Positions 17,203-25,076 of a DNA stretch of 64,000 bases are shown here, piece after piece. Under the pieces are notes generated by a model. It had not been told where the DNA came from. It did not search any database and saw nothing but the letters and a program-made list of their open reading frames with translations. This DNA comes from Tissierellia bacterium (GTDB taxonomy: Bacteria; Bacillota; Clostridia; Tissierellales; Peptoniphilaceae), in the NCBI GenBank assembly GCA_012519495.1, contig JAAYQA010000008.1:45278-109277 (forward strand), given 5' to 3'. Each line of letters starts with the position of its first letter. Positions within the stretch are counted from its first letter, which is position 1. The translations under genes were made by a program, and so were the position numbers.

Positions 17203-17643
17203 ATGAGAGACAGACTGAAAAATCTTTTGGGATTAAACGAGGATCCCTATCTGGACGAATACGACGAAGTGGAAGACGATTACAAAGAAGACACGCAGGT
17301 GCCCGCGATTGCCGGCGGCACGACGGAAAAGGAGGAGCACAGAATGAATACCGTTGGATCAGGATTAAAACCGAAACTCGTGATACACGAACCGATCACA
17401 TATGAAGATGGCCCCAAGATTCTTGACGATATCAAAAACCGGAAGATCGTCGTCATCGATTTTGAGACCCTCGAACTGGAAAAAAAGAAACAGATCTTTG
17501 AGTTTGTCAACGGCGGTATTTACTCGATGGAAGCGCAGATCCGCAAAGTGACAAAAGATATTTTTGTGGTCGCCCCCAAAGGCGTCGATGTAGAAGGCAA
17601 ACAGCTGGATAATTTCCCGATTAAATCCGAGTATCCGCTCTAA
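17203..17643 (+). CDS. sepF: Cell division protein SepF
   Basis: A 146-residue protein with the SepF pattern: an N-terminal amphipathic membrane-binding helix (MRDRLKNLLGL), an acidic linker, and a C-terminal FtsZ-binding domain (about 60-146, with VVIDFETLELEKKKQIFEFVNGG and DIFVVAPKGVDV). SepF tethers and bundles FtsZ in Gram-positive bacteria. Follows yggS by 8 bases. Confidence 0.94.
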   Translation: MRDRLKNLLGLNEDPYLDEYDEVEDDYKEDTQVPAIAGGTTEKEEHRMNTVGSGLKPKLVIHEPITYEDGPKILDDIKNRKIVVIDFETLELEKKKQIFEFVNGGIYSMEAQIRKVTKDIFVVAPKGVDVEGKQLDNFPIKSEYPL

Positions 17644-17644
17644 T

Positions 17645-17908
17645 ATGTTTGTTTCTGTTCTGCGAAATATCGTCACCCTGCTGCAGCTCGTCATATTTGT
17701 TCATGTCGTTTTGCATTTTCTGCCGAATATTCCCTCGCATCCGATTACCGATGCCATACACCGGGCAGCGGAATTCCTCAACACACCGGCCCGCCGTTTG
17801 TTTGACGCGCTGGGGATACGCCGCGGACCGCTGGACTGGACCCCGCTTTTTACGATCTTTTTGTTGAATATCGGAGAAGCGCTGGTGCTGAAACTGCTCT
17901 ATGGATAG
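17645..17908 (+). CDS. yggT: YggT family membrane protein
   Basis: An 87-residue protein with two hydrophobic helices and a conserved polar loop (HPITDAIHRAAEFLNTPARR). YggT/YlmG proteins sit between sepF and the S4-domain gene in most Firmicutes and affect cell shape or division. The start is one base after the sepF stop and the end overlaps the next gene by 8 bases. Confidence 0.88.
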   Translation: MFVSVLRNIVTLLQLVIFVHVVLHFLPNIPSHPITDAIHRAAEFLNTPARRLFDALGIRRGPLDWTPLFTIFLLNIGEALVLKLLYG

Positions 17909-18674
17909 AAAAAAACTGCTGGACTGGATCTCCTCTCAATCGGAAGAGAATCGGTTGACGTGCAGGCGAATTCTGGATGCCCTGCTTCGCGCACAAAGGG
18001 ACGGAACCGGCGCCTGCACCTTATTTTTGTCGCCGGAACAAAAGCGGGCGGCCGAATCGGTGCTCGCCCATTTTCCGCAAATCCGTACGCGCTTTTATCC
18101 GGAAGATACGGAACGACAGGTTCTGTGCCTGACAGGCGGTCCGGAGGATCCGACCGAACATCTGGATCTTAAGCTGCTGCAGATTGCAGGGGATGGAGCG
18201 CTGTCGCATCGTCATATTTTAGGGGCTGTCATGGCTACAGGCATAGAGAGGGATCGTGTAGGCGATATCCGCACAGAGGATACGATCGCGCAAATGCTGG
18301 TCAAAGACAGTGTTGTGGGCTATCTTTGTGAAGCATTGCGACAAATCGGCCGGCAAAGAGTCCGGCTTTCAATAGCGGAAACCTTGGCGTTTACGATCCG
18401 GGAACAGCAGGGCGAAACAGAACGGATCATCGTATCATCGCCCCGTATGGATGCGGTGGTAGCTGCTGTGACCCGGCAGGCCAGAAACAAGGCGCAGACA
18501 CTGATCCGGCAGGGACGAATCAAACGAAACCACACGGTGGAAACCGACGCAAAAAAGACCCTCTCGGTGGGCGATGTGCTGTCCGTACGCGGATACGGAA
18601 GATACACGCTGTTGTCGGAGGAAGGGCCTACCCGCAAGGGGAATTGTGTCTTTACCGTTTCACATACAAAATAA
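17901..18674 (+). CDS. ylmH: YlmH family S4-domain RNA-binding protein
   Basis: A 257-residue protein: an N-terminal YlmH domain (about 1-170, with GAVMATGIERDRVGDI) and a C-terminal S4 RNA-binding domain (about 180-250, with QARNKAQTLIRQGRIKRN). YlmH has been linked to ribosome rescue and to division. Part of the sepF cluster. Confidence 0.9.
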   Translation: MDRKKLLDWISSQSEENRLTCRRILDALLRAQRDGTGACTLFLSPEQKRAAESVLAHFPQIRTRFYPEDTERQVLCLTGGPEDPTEHLDLKLLQIAGDGALSHRHILGAVMATGIERDRVGDIRTEDTIAQMLVKDSVVGYLCEALRQIGRQRVRLSIAETLAFTIREQQGETERIIVSSPRMDAVVAAVTRQARNKAQTLIRQGRIKRNHTVETDAKKTLSVGDVLSVRGYGRYTLLSEEGPTRKGNCVFTVSHTK

Positions 18675-18684
18675 AGGAAACCAA

Positions 18685-19143
18685 ATGCCATATATTGTAT
18701 TGTTTATCGCGCTGATAGCGCTGGACCAATGGACCAAGTTCTGGGCGGTAGCCCAATTGCGAGGACAAAGTCCCATTCATTTAATTGAGAATCAACTGTC
18801 TTTGATCTATGTGGAAAACCGCGGGGCCGCTTTCGGTATGCTGCAGGACCGCCGCTGGTTTTTTATCATTCTTACGGTGTTTGTTGCCGCGTTTTTGATC
18901 CGCTTTATTATCCGTCATTACCGGGTACATTCCCCTTTGGCCACGCTGGCGCTGGTTCTGATACTGGCGGGAGCGGTGGGGAATCTGATCGACCGGGTAC
19001 GAAACGGTTATGTGGTCGATTTCATTGCCCTGAAATTCGGCGGACTGATGAATTTTCCCGTTTTTAATGTGGCGGACATTGCCGTTGTAACCGGTGCCGT
19101 CTTAATGATCTATCTTCTGATCTATACAAAGGAGTTTGCGTAA
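18685..19143 (+). CDS. lspA: Lipoprotein signal peptidase (signal peptidase II)
   Basis: A 152-residue membrane aspartyl protease with four hydrophobic helices and the two catalytic aspartates in GNLIDRVRNGYVVDFI and FNVADIAV. It removes signal peptides from diacylglyceryl-modified prolipoproteins. ATG at 18685 follows AAAGGAAA. Its stop shares one base with the ung start. Confidence 0.94.
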   Translation: MPYIVLFIALIALDQWTKFWAVAQLRGQSPIHLIENQLSLIYVENRGAAFGMLQDRRWFFIILTVFVAAFLIRFIIRHYRVHSPLATLALVLILAGAVGNLIDRVRNGYVVDFIALKFGGLMNFPVFNVADIAVVTGAVLMIYLLIYTKEFA

Positions 19144-19814
19144 TGGTGCATATCGGAAATTCCTGGGATACGCGTCTGGAGGCGGAATGGACAAAGCCGT
19201 ATTACCGCCGCCTGCGCGCCATGCTTGTAAAGGAATACCAAACCCATACGGTATACCCGGCGCCCGACGAATTGTTCAATGCACTTAAAGCCGTCGATTA
19301 TGATGCCGTTCGCGTCGTGATTCTGGGGCAGGACCCGTATCATGGGGCCGGTCAGGCGCACGGACTCAGCTTTTCTGTGCGCAAGGGTGTTTCCACCCCT
19401 CCGTCTTTGCAAAACATTTATAAGGAACTGGCCGAAGATATCGGAATGAAAATACCGAAATCGGGCAATCTGGAAGGCTGGGCCAGGCAGGGCGTGCTTT
19501 TGCTGAACACCGTCTTGTCGGTGCGTGCCGGTCAGCCGCAGTCGCATCGGGCTTTGGGCTGGGAACATTTAACCGACGAGATCATTCGCCAGATCAATCT
19601 GCGCGAAAAACCCGTCGTTTTTTTCTTGTGGGGAAGACCCGCCCGCAACAAAAAGCAACAGATAAACAATCCGGTGCATCTGATCCTGGAAGCACCGCAT
19701 CCGTCTCCTTTATCGGCCCATGGCGGTTTTTTCGGCTGCCGGCATTTTTCAAAAGCCAATGCCTTTCTTAGGGAAAATGGGATGGATCCCATCCGTTGGG
19801 AGGAAAATGCATGA
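19143..19814 (+). CDS. ung: Uracil-DNA glycosylase
   Basis: A 223-residue family-1 UDG. Catalytic water-activating Asp is in GQDPYHGAGQAHGLSFSV, and HPSPLSAHGGFFG is the minor-groove intercalation motif. Removes uracil from DNA. It overlaps both neighbours by a few bases. Confidence 0.96.
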   Translation: MVHIGNSWDTRLEAEWTKPYYRRLRAMLVKEYQTHTVYPAPDELFNALKAVDYDAVRVVILGQDPYHGAGQAHGLSFSVRKGVSTPPSLQNIYKELAEDIGMKIPKSGNLEGWARQGVLLLNTVLSVRAGQPQSHRALGWEHLTDEIIRQINLREKPVVFFLWGRPARNKKQQINNPVHLILEAPHPSPLSAHGGFFGCRHFSKANAFLRENGMDPIRWEENA

Positions 19815-20701
19815 AAGAGACCCCGATTCGTCTGGATGTATGGCTGGCAGAGCGCTATCCGGACAAGTCCCGCACACAGGTAGCCGGCTGGATCCGCCAG
19901 GGGCATGTTTGGGTCAACGGAAAGCCCGCCAAGCCGAATACGCGGGTGACACCGAAGGATGCAATCACAGTAGAAGAACCCGAAGAAAAAGAAACGACGC
20001 TTAAACCCGAGAATCTGCCTCTTACGATCGTCTGGCAAGATGCTTACCTTGCCATCATTGAAAAAGAAGCCGGCATGATCGTGCATCCGGCACCCGGTGT
20101 AACATCCGGTACGCTGGTGCATGCGCTTTTGTATCATTTGAAAGACGAATTATCCACAGAAGGAGGCTTGCGTCGCCCCGGAATTGTACACCGGCTGGAT
20201 CGTGATACGACAGGCCTTTTGATCATTGCCAAAGACGATGCCACGCACCGGGCATTGTCCCGCCAGATACAGGAGCGAAACATACTGCGTGAATACATCG
20301 CCATGGTGCACGGGCACCTGCGCGAGGAAAAAGGGACCGTGATCCTCCCGATTGGCCGGAGTCGTTCCGATACCGGGAAAATGGCTGTGCGCGGGCGCGC
20401 GGCGCGGGATGCCGTCACACATTTTCAGCTGGAAGAACAGTTTGCCGACTGTGCGTTGGTCCGCTGCCGCCTGGAAACGGGACGCACGCATCAGATTCGC
20501 GTACATATGCGCGCCATTGGGCATCCGATCCTTGGCGATCCGCTGTACGGGATCAAAAAGGAACGCTACAAACTGCCGCATCAGCTTTTGCATGCGCAGC
20601 ATCTTGCCTTTACGCATCCGAAAACAAAAGAACCGATGGAATTTGTATCCGAACCGCCCAAACCCTTTTCTTCTTTTTTGGCGAAACAAAGAGCAAAGTG
20701 A
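19811..20701 (+). CDS. rluD: RluD-type 23S rRNA pseudouridine synthase
   Basis: A 296-residue protein with an N-terminal S4 domain (about 7-60) and a RluA/RluD catalytic domain; the catalytic Asp is in VHRLDRDTTGLL. In Bacteroidetes to Bacilli the gene after lspA is usually this rluD family member. The ATG at 19811 follows GGGAGG and overlaps the ung stop (ATGA). Confidence 0.92.
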   Translation: MKETPIRLDVWLAERYPDKSRTQVAGWIRQGHVWVNGKPAKPNTRVTPKDAITVEEPEEKETTLKPENLPLTIVWQDAYLAIIEKEAGMIVHPAPGVTSGTLVHALLYHLKDELSTEGGLRRPGIVHRLDRDTTGLLIIAKDDATHRALSRQIQERNILREYIAMVHGHLREEKGTVILPIGRSRSDTGKMAVRGRAARDAVTHFQLEEQFADCALVRCRLETGRTHQIRVHMRAIGHPILGDPLYGIKKERYKLPHQLLHAQHLAFTHPKTKEPMEFVSEPPKPFSSFLAKQRAK

Positions 20702-20740
20702 CAGAGAGCAGCAAAGACGGAGAAAAATGACCATCCGATG

Positions 20741-20787
20741 TTTAGAAAGGGAACGGGCGGGTATATAATGAATTGTAACTAATTAGT
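20741..20787 (+). promoter_or_regulatory. marR promoter and candidate autoregulatory operator
   Basis: TTTAGA at 20741-20746, 16 bases, TATAAT at 20763-20768. Ten bases further is the perfect palindrome ACTAATTAGT (20778-20787), on the predicted transcription start. AT-rich palindromes on the start site are typical MarR-family operators. Confidence 0.6.
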
Positions 20788-20813
20788 GATAATTAAAAAG
20801 GAGGCAGATTCCA

Positions 20814-21263
20814 TTGAAAGCAAGCTATGGACCTATGGCCGATGTCGACTTGGCTCTGTTTATCCGACTGAATCGCAGCACGCAGGCTATCGTGCGGGAC
20901 ATTCAGAAAGTTCTGCGTCGGCATGATCTGTCTCTGGCACAGTTTGCGGTATTGGAGGCCTTGTTTCACAAAGGCAGCCTGACAACCGGTGAAATTATGC
21001 GCAGCATTTTAACCACCGGCGGCAATATTACCATCGTCCTTCGCAATCTGGAGAAAAAGGGGCTTATCCAAACGCAGGAAGATCCCGCAGACAGGCGCAG
21101 GCGCAGCAGTCAGCTGACAAAAGAAGGAGAGGCGGTAGTTATCCGGGCCTTTCCCGACCAACTGGCCGTCATACAGGAGAAACTGGCCGTACTGACAAAA
21201 GAGGAAAAAGAAAAGACAACGGTGTGTTTGCGCCGTGTCGAAAGAGCAAAGGAGGAAGAATGA
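20814..21263 (+). CDS. MarR family transcriptional regulator
   Basis: A 149-residue winged-helix regulator; the recognition region is GEIMRSILTTGGNITIVLRNLEKKGLI, followed by the beta-wing DPADRRRRSSQLTKEG. Start is TTG 20814, spaced about 9 bases from AAAAAGGAGG. It heads an operon with a pirin and a WrbA-like flavoprotein, a set often induced by quinones or electrophiles, so the ligand may be of that kind (inference). A palindromic operator covers its own promoter. Confidence 0.9.
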   Translation: MKASYGPMADVDLALFIRLNRSTQAIVRDIQKVLRRHDLSLAQFAVLEALFHKGSLTTGEIMRSILTTGGNITIVLRNLEKKGLIQTQEDPADRRRRSSQLTKEGEAVVIRAFPDQLAVIQEKLAVLTKEEKEKTTVCLRRVERAKEEE

Positions 21264-22102
21264 AAGATAAAAGAATAGCGGGTATAGTCCGCGGGCAACC
21301 GGGACGCGACGGCGCCGGTGTCAATCTGACCCGTGTCCTGCATACAGGCACACTGGAGGCCTTTGATCCGTTTTTAATGCTGGACTCATTTGACAGCAAA
21401 GACCCGGCGGATTATATCAACGGATTCCCCGAACATCCCCACCGCGGGATCGAAACCATTACCTATCTGGCCGAAGGCCGGATTGACCATAAAGACAGTC
21501 TCGGCAATGCCGGCAGCATCCGAAACGGTGATGCGCAATGGATGACAGCGGGCTCCGGGATATTGCACGAAGAAATGCCGCAGCCGGCAGAGCGCATGCT
21601 GGGACTGCAGTTCTGGCTGAATCTGCCGCAAAAAGACAAGATGACCACGCCGAAATACTTTGATATTCATTCGGCCGACATCCCCGTCGTACAGGAAGAA
21701 GGGGCCACGGTGCGCGTGATTGCCGGATCCTATAAAGACACCATCGGTGCGCAGTCACATCATATACCGGCCACCTTTCTGGAACTGTATCTGGAAGCAA
21801 ACAGTGAAGTCCGCTTTCCTTCCGCCTCCGACGAAACGAGCTTTGTCTTTTTACTGGAAGGCGATGCCGTCATCGGCGAAAAGACGATAGCGGAAAAAGC
21901 CGCCGTTCTTCTGGGAGACGGAGACCACGTGCGCATCCAAAGCACCGACCAACCCGCCCGCGTCATTTATGCGCAGGCACCGCCGCTCGGCGAACCCATC
22001 GCATGGGGCGGGCCGATCGTAATGAACACCAAAGAAGAAATCACGCAGGCCTTCATGGATCTGCGAAACGGAAACTTTATCAAAGACCAACCTGAATCAT
22101 AA
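21260..22102 (+). CDS. Pirin family protein
   Basis: A 280-residue bicupin. Metal ligands are in PEHPHRGIETITYLAEG and MTAGSGILHEE, the latter the classic pirin motif. Some bacterial pirins have quercetinase activity; others modulate metabolism. The gene overlaps marR by 4 bases and is followed by wrbA. Confidence 0.92.
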   Translation: MKDKRIAGIVRGQPGRDGAGVNLTRVLHTGTLEAFDPFLMLDSFDSKDPADYINGFPEHPHRGIETITYLAEGRIDHKDSLGNAGSIRNGDAQWMTAGSGILHEEMPQPAERMLGLQFWLNLPQKDKMTTPKYFDIHSADIPVVQEEGATVRVIAGSYKDTIGAQSHHIPATFLELYLEANSEVRFPSASDETSFVFLLEGDAVIGEKTIAEKAAVLLGDGDHVRIQSTDQPARVIYAQAPPLGEPIAWGGPIVMNTKEEITQAFMDLRNGNFIKDQPES

Positions 22103-22120
22103 GAAAAGGAGCAAGAAAAC

Positions 22121-22708
22121 ATGAGCAATGTAAAACTTTCCATCATTTATTACAGTCAAACCGGACACAATTTCCAAATGGCCCAATGGGCCAAAGAAGC
22201 AGCGGAAGCGGCTGGCGCCGAAGTCCGTCTCAGAAAAGTGGAAGAGCTGCTGGATACAGCAGGCGCCAAAGACAATCCCGGCTGGGCAAAGTATCTGGAA
22301 GATTCCAAGGATGTGGAAGTCGCCACCTCCGATGACCTCATCTGGGCCGATGCAGTTTTGTTCTCCGCACCGACACGTTTCGGCGACATGGCGGCACAAA
22401 TGAAATTTTTTCTCGACGGACAGGGCGGACCCTGGTCGGAAGGAAAACTCGCCAACAAATATGTATCGGCCATGAGCTCGGCACAAAATAACAACGGCGG
22501 GCAGGAACAAACCATCCACGCGATCTATACCGTGATGATGCACTGGGGCGCCATCATCGTACCGGTCGGCTATACCGACGATTCGGTCTTTGCCGCCGGC
22601 GGAAACCCCTACGGAACAACCGGTACAGCTACTCGCGAAGGATTTGCCAACGATATCGAAGGCGCCGTACGCCATCAAGCCAAACGCCTCGTAGAAGCAG
22701 CAAAGTAG
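22121..22708 (+). CDS. wrbA: WrbA-like NAD(P)H:quinone oxidoreductase (flavodoxin fold)
   Basis: A 195-residue flavodoxin-like protein with the FMN phosphate loop YYSQTGHNFQMA, the WADAVLFSAPTRFGDMAAQMKFFLD segment and a C-terminal GNPYGTTG motif, all typical of the WrbA family, which makes two-electron reductions of quinones and so avoids semiquinone radicals. Last gene of marR-pirin-wrbA; regulation by the upstream MarR is inferred. Confidence 0.88.
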   Translation: MSNVKLSIIYYSQTGHNFQMAQWAKEAAEAAGAEVRLRKVEELLDTAGAKDNPGWAKYLEDSKDVEVATSDDLIWADAVLFSAPTRFGDMAAQMKFFLDGQGGPWSEGKLANKYVSAMSSAQNNNGGQEQTIHAIYTVMMHWGAIIVPVGYTDDSVFAAGGNPYGTTGTATREGFANDIEGAVRHQAKRLVEAAK

Positions 22709-23049
22709 GGGCGCCTGCGGCGCAACGAAATACGCCTACGGCGTGCGAAATATTCGCTACGCTCATGCGAAATACCTCACACGCGCGGCGCTTAACGCGC
22801 CCGGCTTGTGCTCGGTGCGATATACACGGCTTTGCCGTGTGTGATGTAGTGGCCGGCCCTGTCCCGGCCTGCGCCAAACGTTGGCTGATCCGGGTATTTC
22901 AATTACGAACCACGCATATCTTTTTCACTGTAAGGGCGCATGCATTGCGCCCTTTTTTACGTTACCGCCGGGGTTTACCCGTGGGCGTCAGAGTGTTTTT
23001 GGGTATATTATAGAATAGTTCAGAAAGACAAAGATTTACCAAACAGGGG
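22709..23049. repeat. Intergenic repeat region: hairpin array plus GCGCCAAACGT-type palindrome
   Basis: About 340 bases without a credible gene. At 22709-22800 short GC-rich hairpins (GCGCCTGCGGCGC, CGCCTACGGCG, GCGAAATATTCGC) alternate with GAAATA at 22727, 22747 and 22769, a period of 20-22 bases. ACACGGC-TTT-GCCGTGT lies around 22824. A palindrome with tail, GTAGTGGCCG-loop-CGGCC-GCGCCAAACGT, occupies 22846-22881 and is related to copies at 43399 and 43721. A terminator follows at 22930. A TATTAT-like -10 near 23010 may serve the next gene. Confidence 0.7.
22930..22958 (+). terminator. Rho-independent terminator
   Basis: AAGGGCGCA (22932-22940), loop TGCAT, TGCGCCCTT (22946-22954), then T. 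A 9-bp stem about 225 bases after wrbA, behind the repeat region. Confidence 0.82.
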
Positions 23050-23055
23050 GTGTCT

Positions 23056-24273
23056 ATGGCGAAGGAGAAGATGATACGGGGCGATACGTTTTGGGATGAA
23101 ACGAAGGATGCGGTTCGCGGGGTTCCGTTTCGGAAGGCGCAGCACGATATTGTGATCGTGGGCGGCGGGATGAGCGGGAGCTTTGCGGCCTATGTCTTCA
23201 CAAAAGCGGGCTACCGGGTATGCCTTTTGGAAAAGGGGCGGCTGGGCGAGCAAAGCAGTGCGGCCAATACGGGGATTTTGCAGTACTCCAGCGACCTGCC
23301 GCTGTTTATGGCGATAAAGCGCTTCGGAAAAGAGGACGGGCGTTTGTTTTACGAAGCCTCTTTTAAGGGCCTGGAAGAGATCAAGTCGATCTGCAGCGGG
23401 TTTTCCGAAGAGGTGCACTGTATTGAACGGACGAGCCTCTATTATGCGTCCAAACGCGGAGATCAGAATTATATAAAAAAAGAGTACGAGGCCTTGCAAG
23501 ACGCCGGCTATCCGGTGGAATACCTGGCGCCGCAGGAAATGAAATCCCGTTTCGGCGTCGATCGCTACAACGGGTTATTGGCACATCAGGATGCGGAGAT
23601 AAATCCGTACGCGTTTGTGCAGGAGATGCTGAAAGAAGCCGTGCGGGAAGGTCTTGTGATCCACGAGGGTTGCGGGTATCGGAAGCATACGGAAAACAAG
23701 GGCGTACAGATCGTGACCGATCAGGGCACATTGCAGGCAGATGCGCTGATCCTCGCAACGGGCTATGCAAAGACCGAAGCGGACCGGTATCTGAAGGGCA
23801 TGGTGGAACGCGTGCGTTCGTATGCGCTGGTTACAGAACCCGTTCCGGAAGCCTGGTTCTGGCCGGAAGATGTCATGCTGTGGGAGTCGGCGCGTCCGTA
23901 TCTGTATCTGCGCCGGGCGCAGGAAAACCGTATTGTGATAGGCGGGCTGGACGAAGAGACCGACCGGCTGCCTTCTGTGCGGCGGATCAAAAAGCGCGGG
24001 AAGGAACTCCTGCATGAACTGAAACAACTGTTTCCGCAGATCGATGTGAAAGCGGAGCGGGTATATGGCGCTCTTTTCGGGGAGACTAATGACGGCATGC
24101 CGATCATGGGACGCTTGCCCGGGCAAACCGAGTGCTACGGGCTCTTCGGCTACGGCGGAAACGGCACCGTGTATTCTTCGGTCGGGGCGCAGCTTCTGCT
24201 CGATCTGATACGGGGAGAGAAAAACCCGTATGAACATCTGTTTCGTTTTGAACGGAAGAAAAGGAGAAAATAA
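23056..24273 (+). CDS. FAD-dependent amine/glycine-oxidase-type oxidoreductase (DAO family)
   Basis: A 405-residue flavoprotein with an N-terminal Rossmann motif IVIVGGGMSGSFAAYVFTKAG (about 31-51, trimmed here to the first part IVIVGGGMSG) and a DAO substrate domain; SAANTGILQYSS near the flavin and YGGNGTVYSS at the C-terminus fit. The substrate cannot be inferred; relatives oxidise glycine, sarcosine or gamma-glutamylputrescine. ATG 23056 or GTG 23050 could start it; the run AGGGGG fits 23056 better. It shares one base with the following hemerythrin gene. Confidence 0.85.
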   Translation: MAKEKMIRGDTFWDETKDAVRGVPFRKAQHDIVIVGGGMSGSFAAYVFTKAGYRVCLLEKGRLGEQSSAANTGILQYSSDLPLFMAIKRFGKEDGRLFYEASFKGLEEIKSICSGFSEEVHCIERTSLYYASKRGDQNYIKKEYEALQDAGYPVEYLAPQEMKSRFGVDRYNGLLAHQDAEINPYAFVQEMLKEAVREGLVIHEGCGYRKHTENKGVQIVTDQGTLQADALILATGYAKTEADRYLKGMVERVRSYALVTEPVPEAWFWPEDVMLWESARPYLYLRRAQENRIVIGGLDEETDRLPSVRRIKKRGKELLHELKQLFPQIDVKAERVYGALFGETNDGMPIMGRLPGQTECYGLFGYGGNGTVYSSVGAQLLLDLIRGEKNPYEHLFRFERKKRRK

Positions 24274-24734
24274 TGGCGGATATTTTACAGGAAATCAAAA
24301 AAGAGCACGATGAGGCGCGTGAAGTGCTGCATCAGATTCATACGGCAAGAACAAAGGAACTGGATTATCTGAAAGAACTCTATGCGCTTTTAACCGGGCA
24401 TCACCGGGCGGAAGAAGCGGTGGCCTTTCCCAAAGTGGCTTCCTATGACGAAAAGGGAAAAGAGCTCATCGCCGATCTGCGCAAGGAACATACAGAAGCG
24501 GAGGATAAAATGCTGGAGCTGATCCGCACCATGCAAAAAGGCGCCCCGCTTGATTTGGAAATGCTGCAGGAGATTGAAGGAGATGTACTGCATCATATGA
24601 CCGAGGAAGAAGAGGATCTGTTCAAAAAAGCGCGCCAGGCTTTTTCCAAAAAAGAATTGGAAGAGGCGCTGCCTCCGTTTGAGGATGAAGAGGAGAAGGC
24701 AAAGGAAAAAGCGGAAAAGCAAGTGGGCTTATAA
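24273..24734 (+). CDS. Hemerythrin HHE domain protein
   Basis: A 153-residue four-helix protein with the HHE ligands spread as EHDEAREVLH, HHRAEEAVAFP, EHTEAEDKM and HHMTEEEEDLF. Such proteins bind a diiron centre and sense or scavenge oxygen, NO or peroxide. A Lys/Glu-rich tail follows. Co-transcribed with the FAD oxidoreductase, whose reaction would normally use oxygen, so a protective role is plausible but unproven. Confidence 0.88.
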   Translation: MADILQEIKKEHDEAREVLHQIHTARTKELDYLKELYALLTGHHRAEEAVAFPKVASYDEKGKELIADLRKEHTEAEDKMLELIRTMQKGAPLDLEMLQEIEGDVLHHMTEEEEDLFKKARQAFSKKELEEALPPFEDEEEKAKEKAEKQVGL

Positions 24735-24736
24735 AC

Positions 24737-24766
24737 CAAAGCGGCTGTTTGCTGACAGCCGCTTCT
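24737..24766 (+). terminator. Hairpin after the hemerythrin gene, left member of a duplicated pair
   Basis: AAGCGGCTGT (24739-24748), loop TTGCTG, ACAGCCGCTT (24755-24764). A 10-bp perfect stem but only a weak T tract. Nearly the same 26 bases recur at 25047-25070, bracketing the structured element. Confidence 0.7.
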
Positions 24767-24769
24767 GAG

Positions 24770-25035
24770 TGAAGACAAACCAACGGAGTATGGGGGTCGA
24801 AAAAGGGATCTCCTCCGCCGACAGCTCCGTTCGCGGGAGCCTGTTGGGGCACGGCGGAAATTACAGCCGCGACAGTGGCAAAAGCGTGCCACAAGAACGC
24901 GGCTGTGGCACAATTTCCGCCTTAGCCCACAGGCTCTGCCGCTCACTTCGAATGCCGGCTGCGGAGAAACCCTTTTTCTCCTTTAACCATTTTTCCGATT
25001 CGAACGGCCGGAGACTCTACAAGAACGACTTTATT
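24770..25035 (+). ncRNA. Structured RNA element, copy A
   Basis: No credible gene, but dense nested complementarity. Long-range helix: GAAAAAGGG (24799-24807) with CCCTTTTTC (24970-24978), extended inward by CTCCGC (24813-24818) with GCGGAG (24961-24966). Then GAGCCTGT (24837-24844) with ACAGGCTC (24929-24936) plus GGGC/GCCC, GGCGGAAATT (24853-24862) with AATTTCCGCC (24912-24921), CAGCCGCG (24864-24871) with CGCGGCTG (24898-24905), and a terminal GTGGCA/TGCCAC hairpin. Copy B at 46420 shares almost every base; copy 3 at 43449 shares the fold with different helices. Strand is taken from the T tract of the downstream hairpin and could be wrong. Transcription is not shown. Confidence 0.75.
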
Positions 25036-25044
25036 TACAATCTC

Positions 25045-25076
25045 ATGCGGCTGTTTACTGACAGCCGCTTTTTTGA
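25045..25076 (+). terminator. Terminator hairpin, right member of the duplicated pair
   Basis: GCGGCTGT (25047-25054), loop TTACTG, ACAGCCGC (25061-25068), then TTTTTT. On the opposite strand the dcyD stop codon lies in the loop, so the hairpin overlaps the end of that gene. Confidence 0.82.

Noticed and set aside
22709..23049. A CRISPR array, because of the regular 20-22 base period of GAAATA.
   Set aside because: The units are hairpins of differing sequence with 6-base constant parts, too short for CRISPR repeats; no cas genes nearby.
24770..25035. A group II intron of class C, since these insert next to terminator hairpins.
   Set aside because: No GUGYG 5' end, no recognisable domain V, and the element is far shorter; I keep it only as an analogy for target choice.
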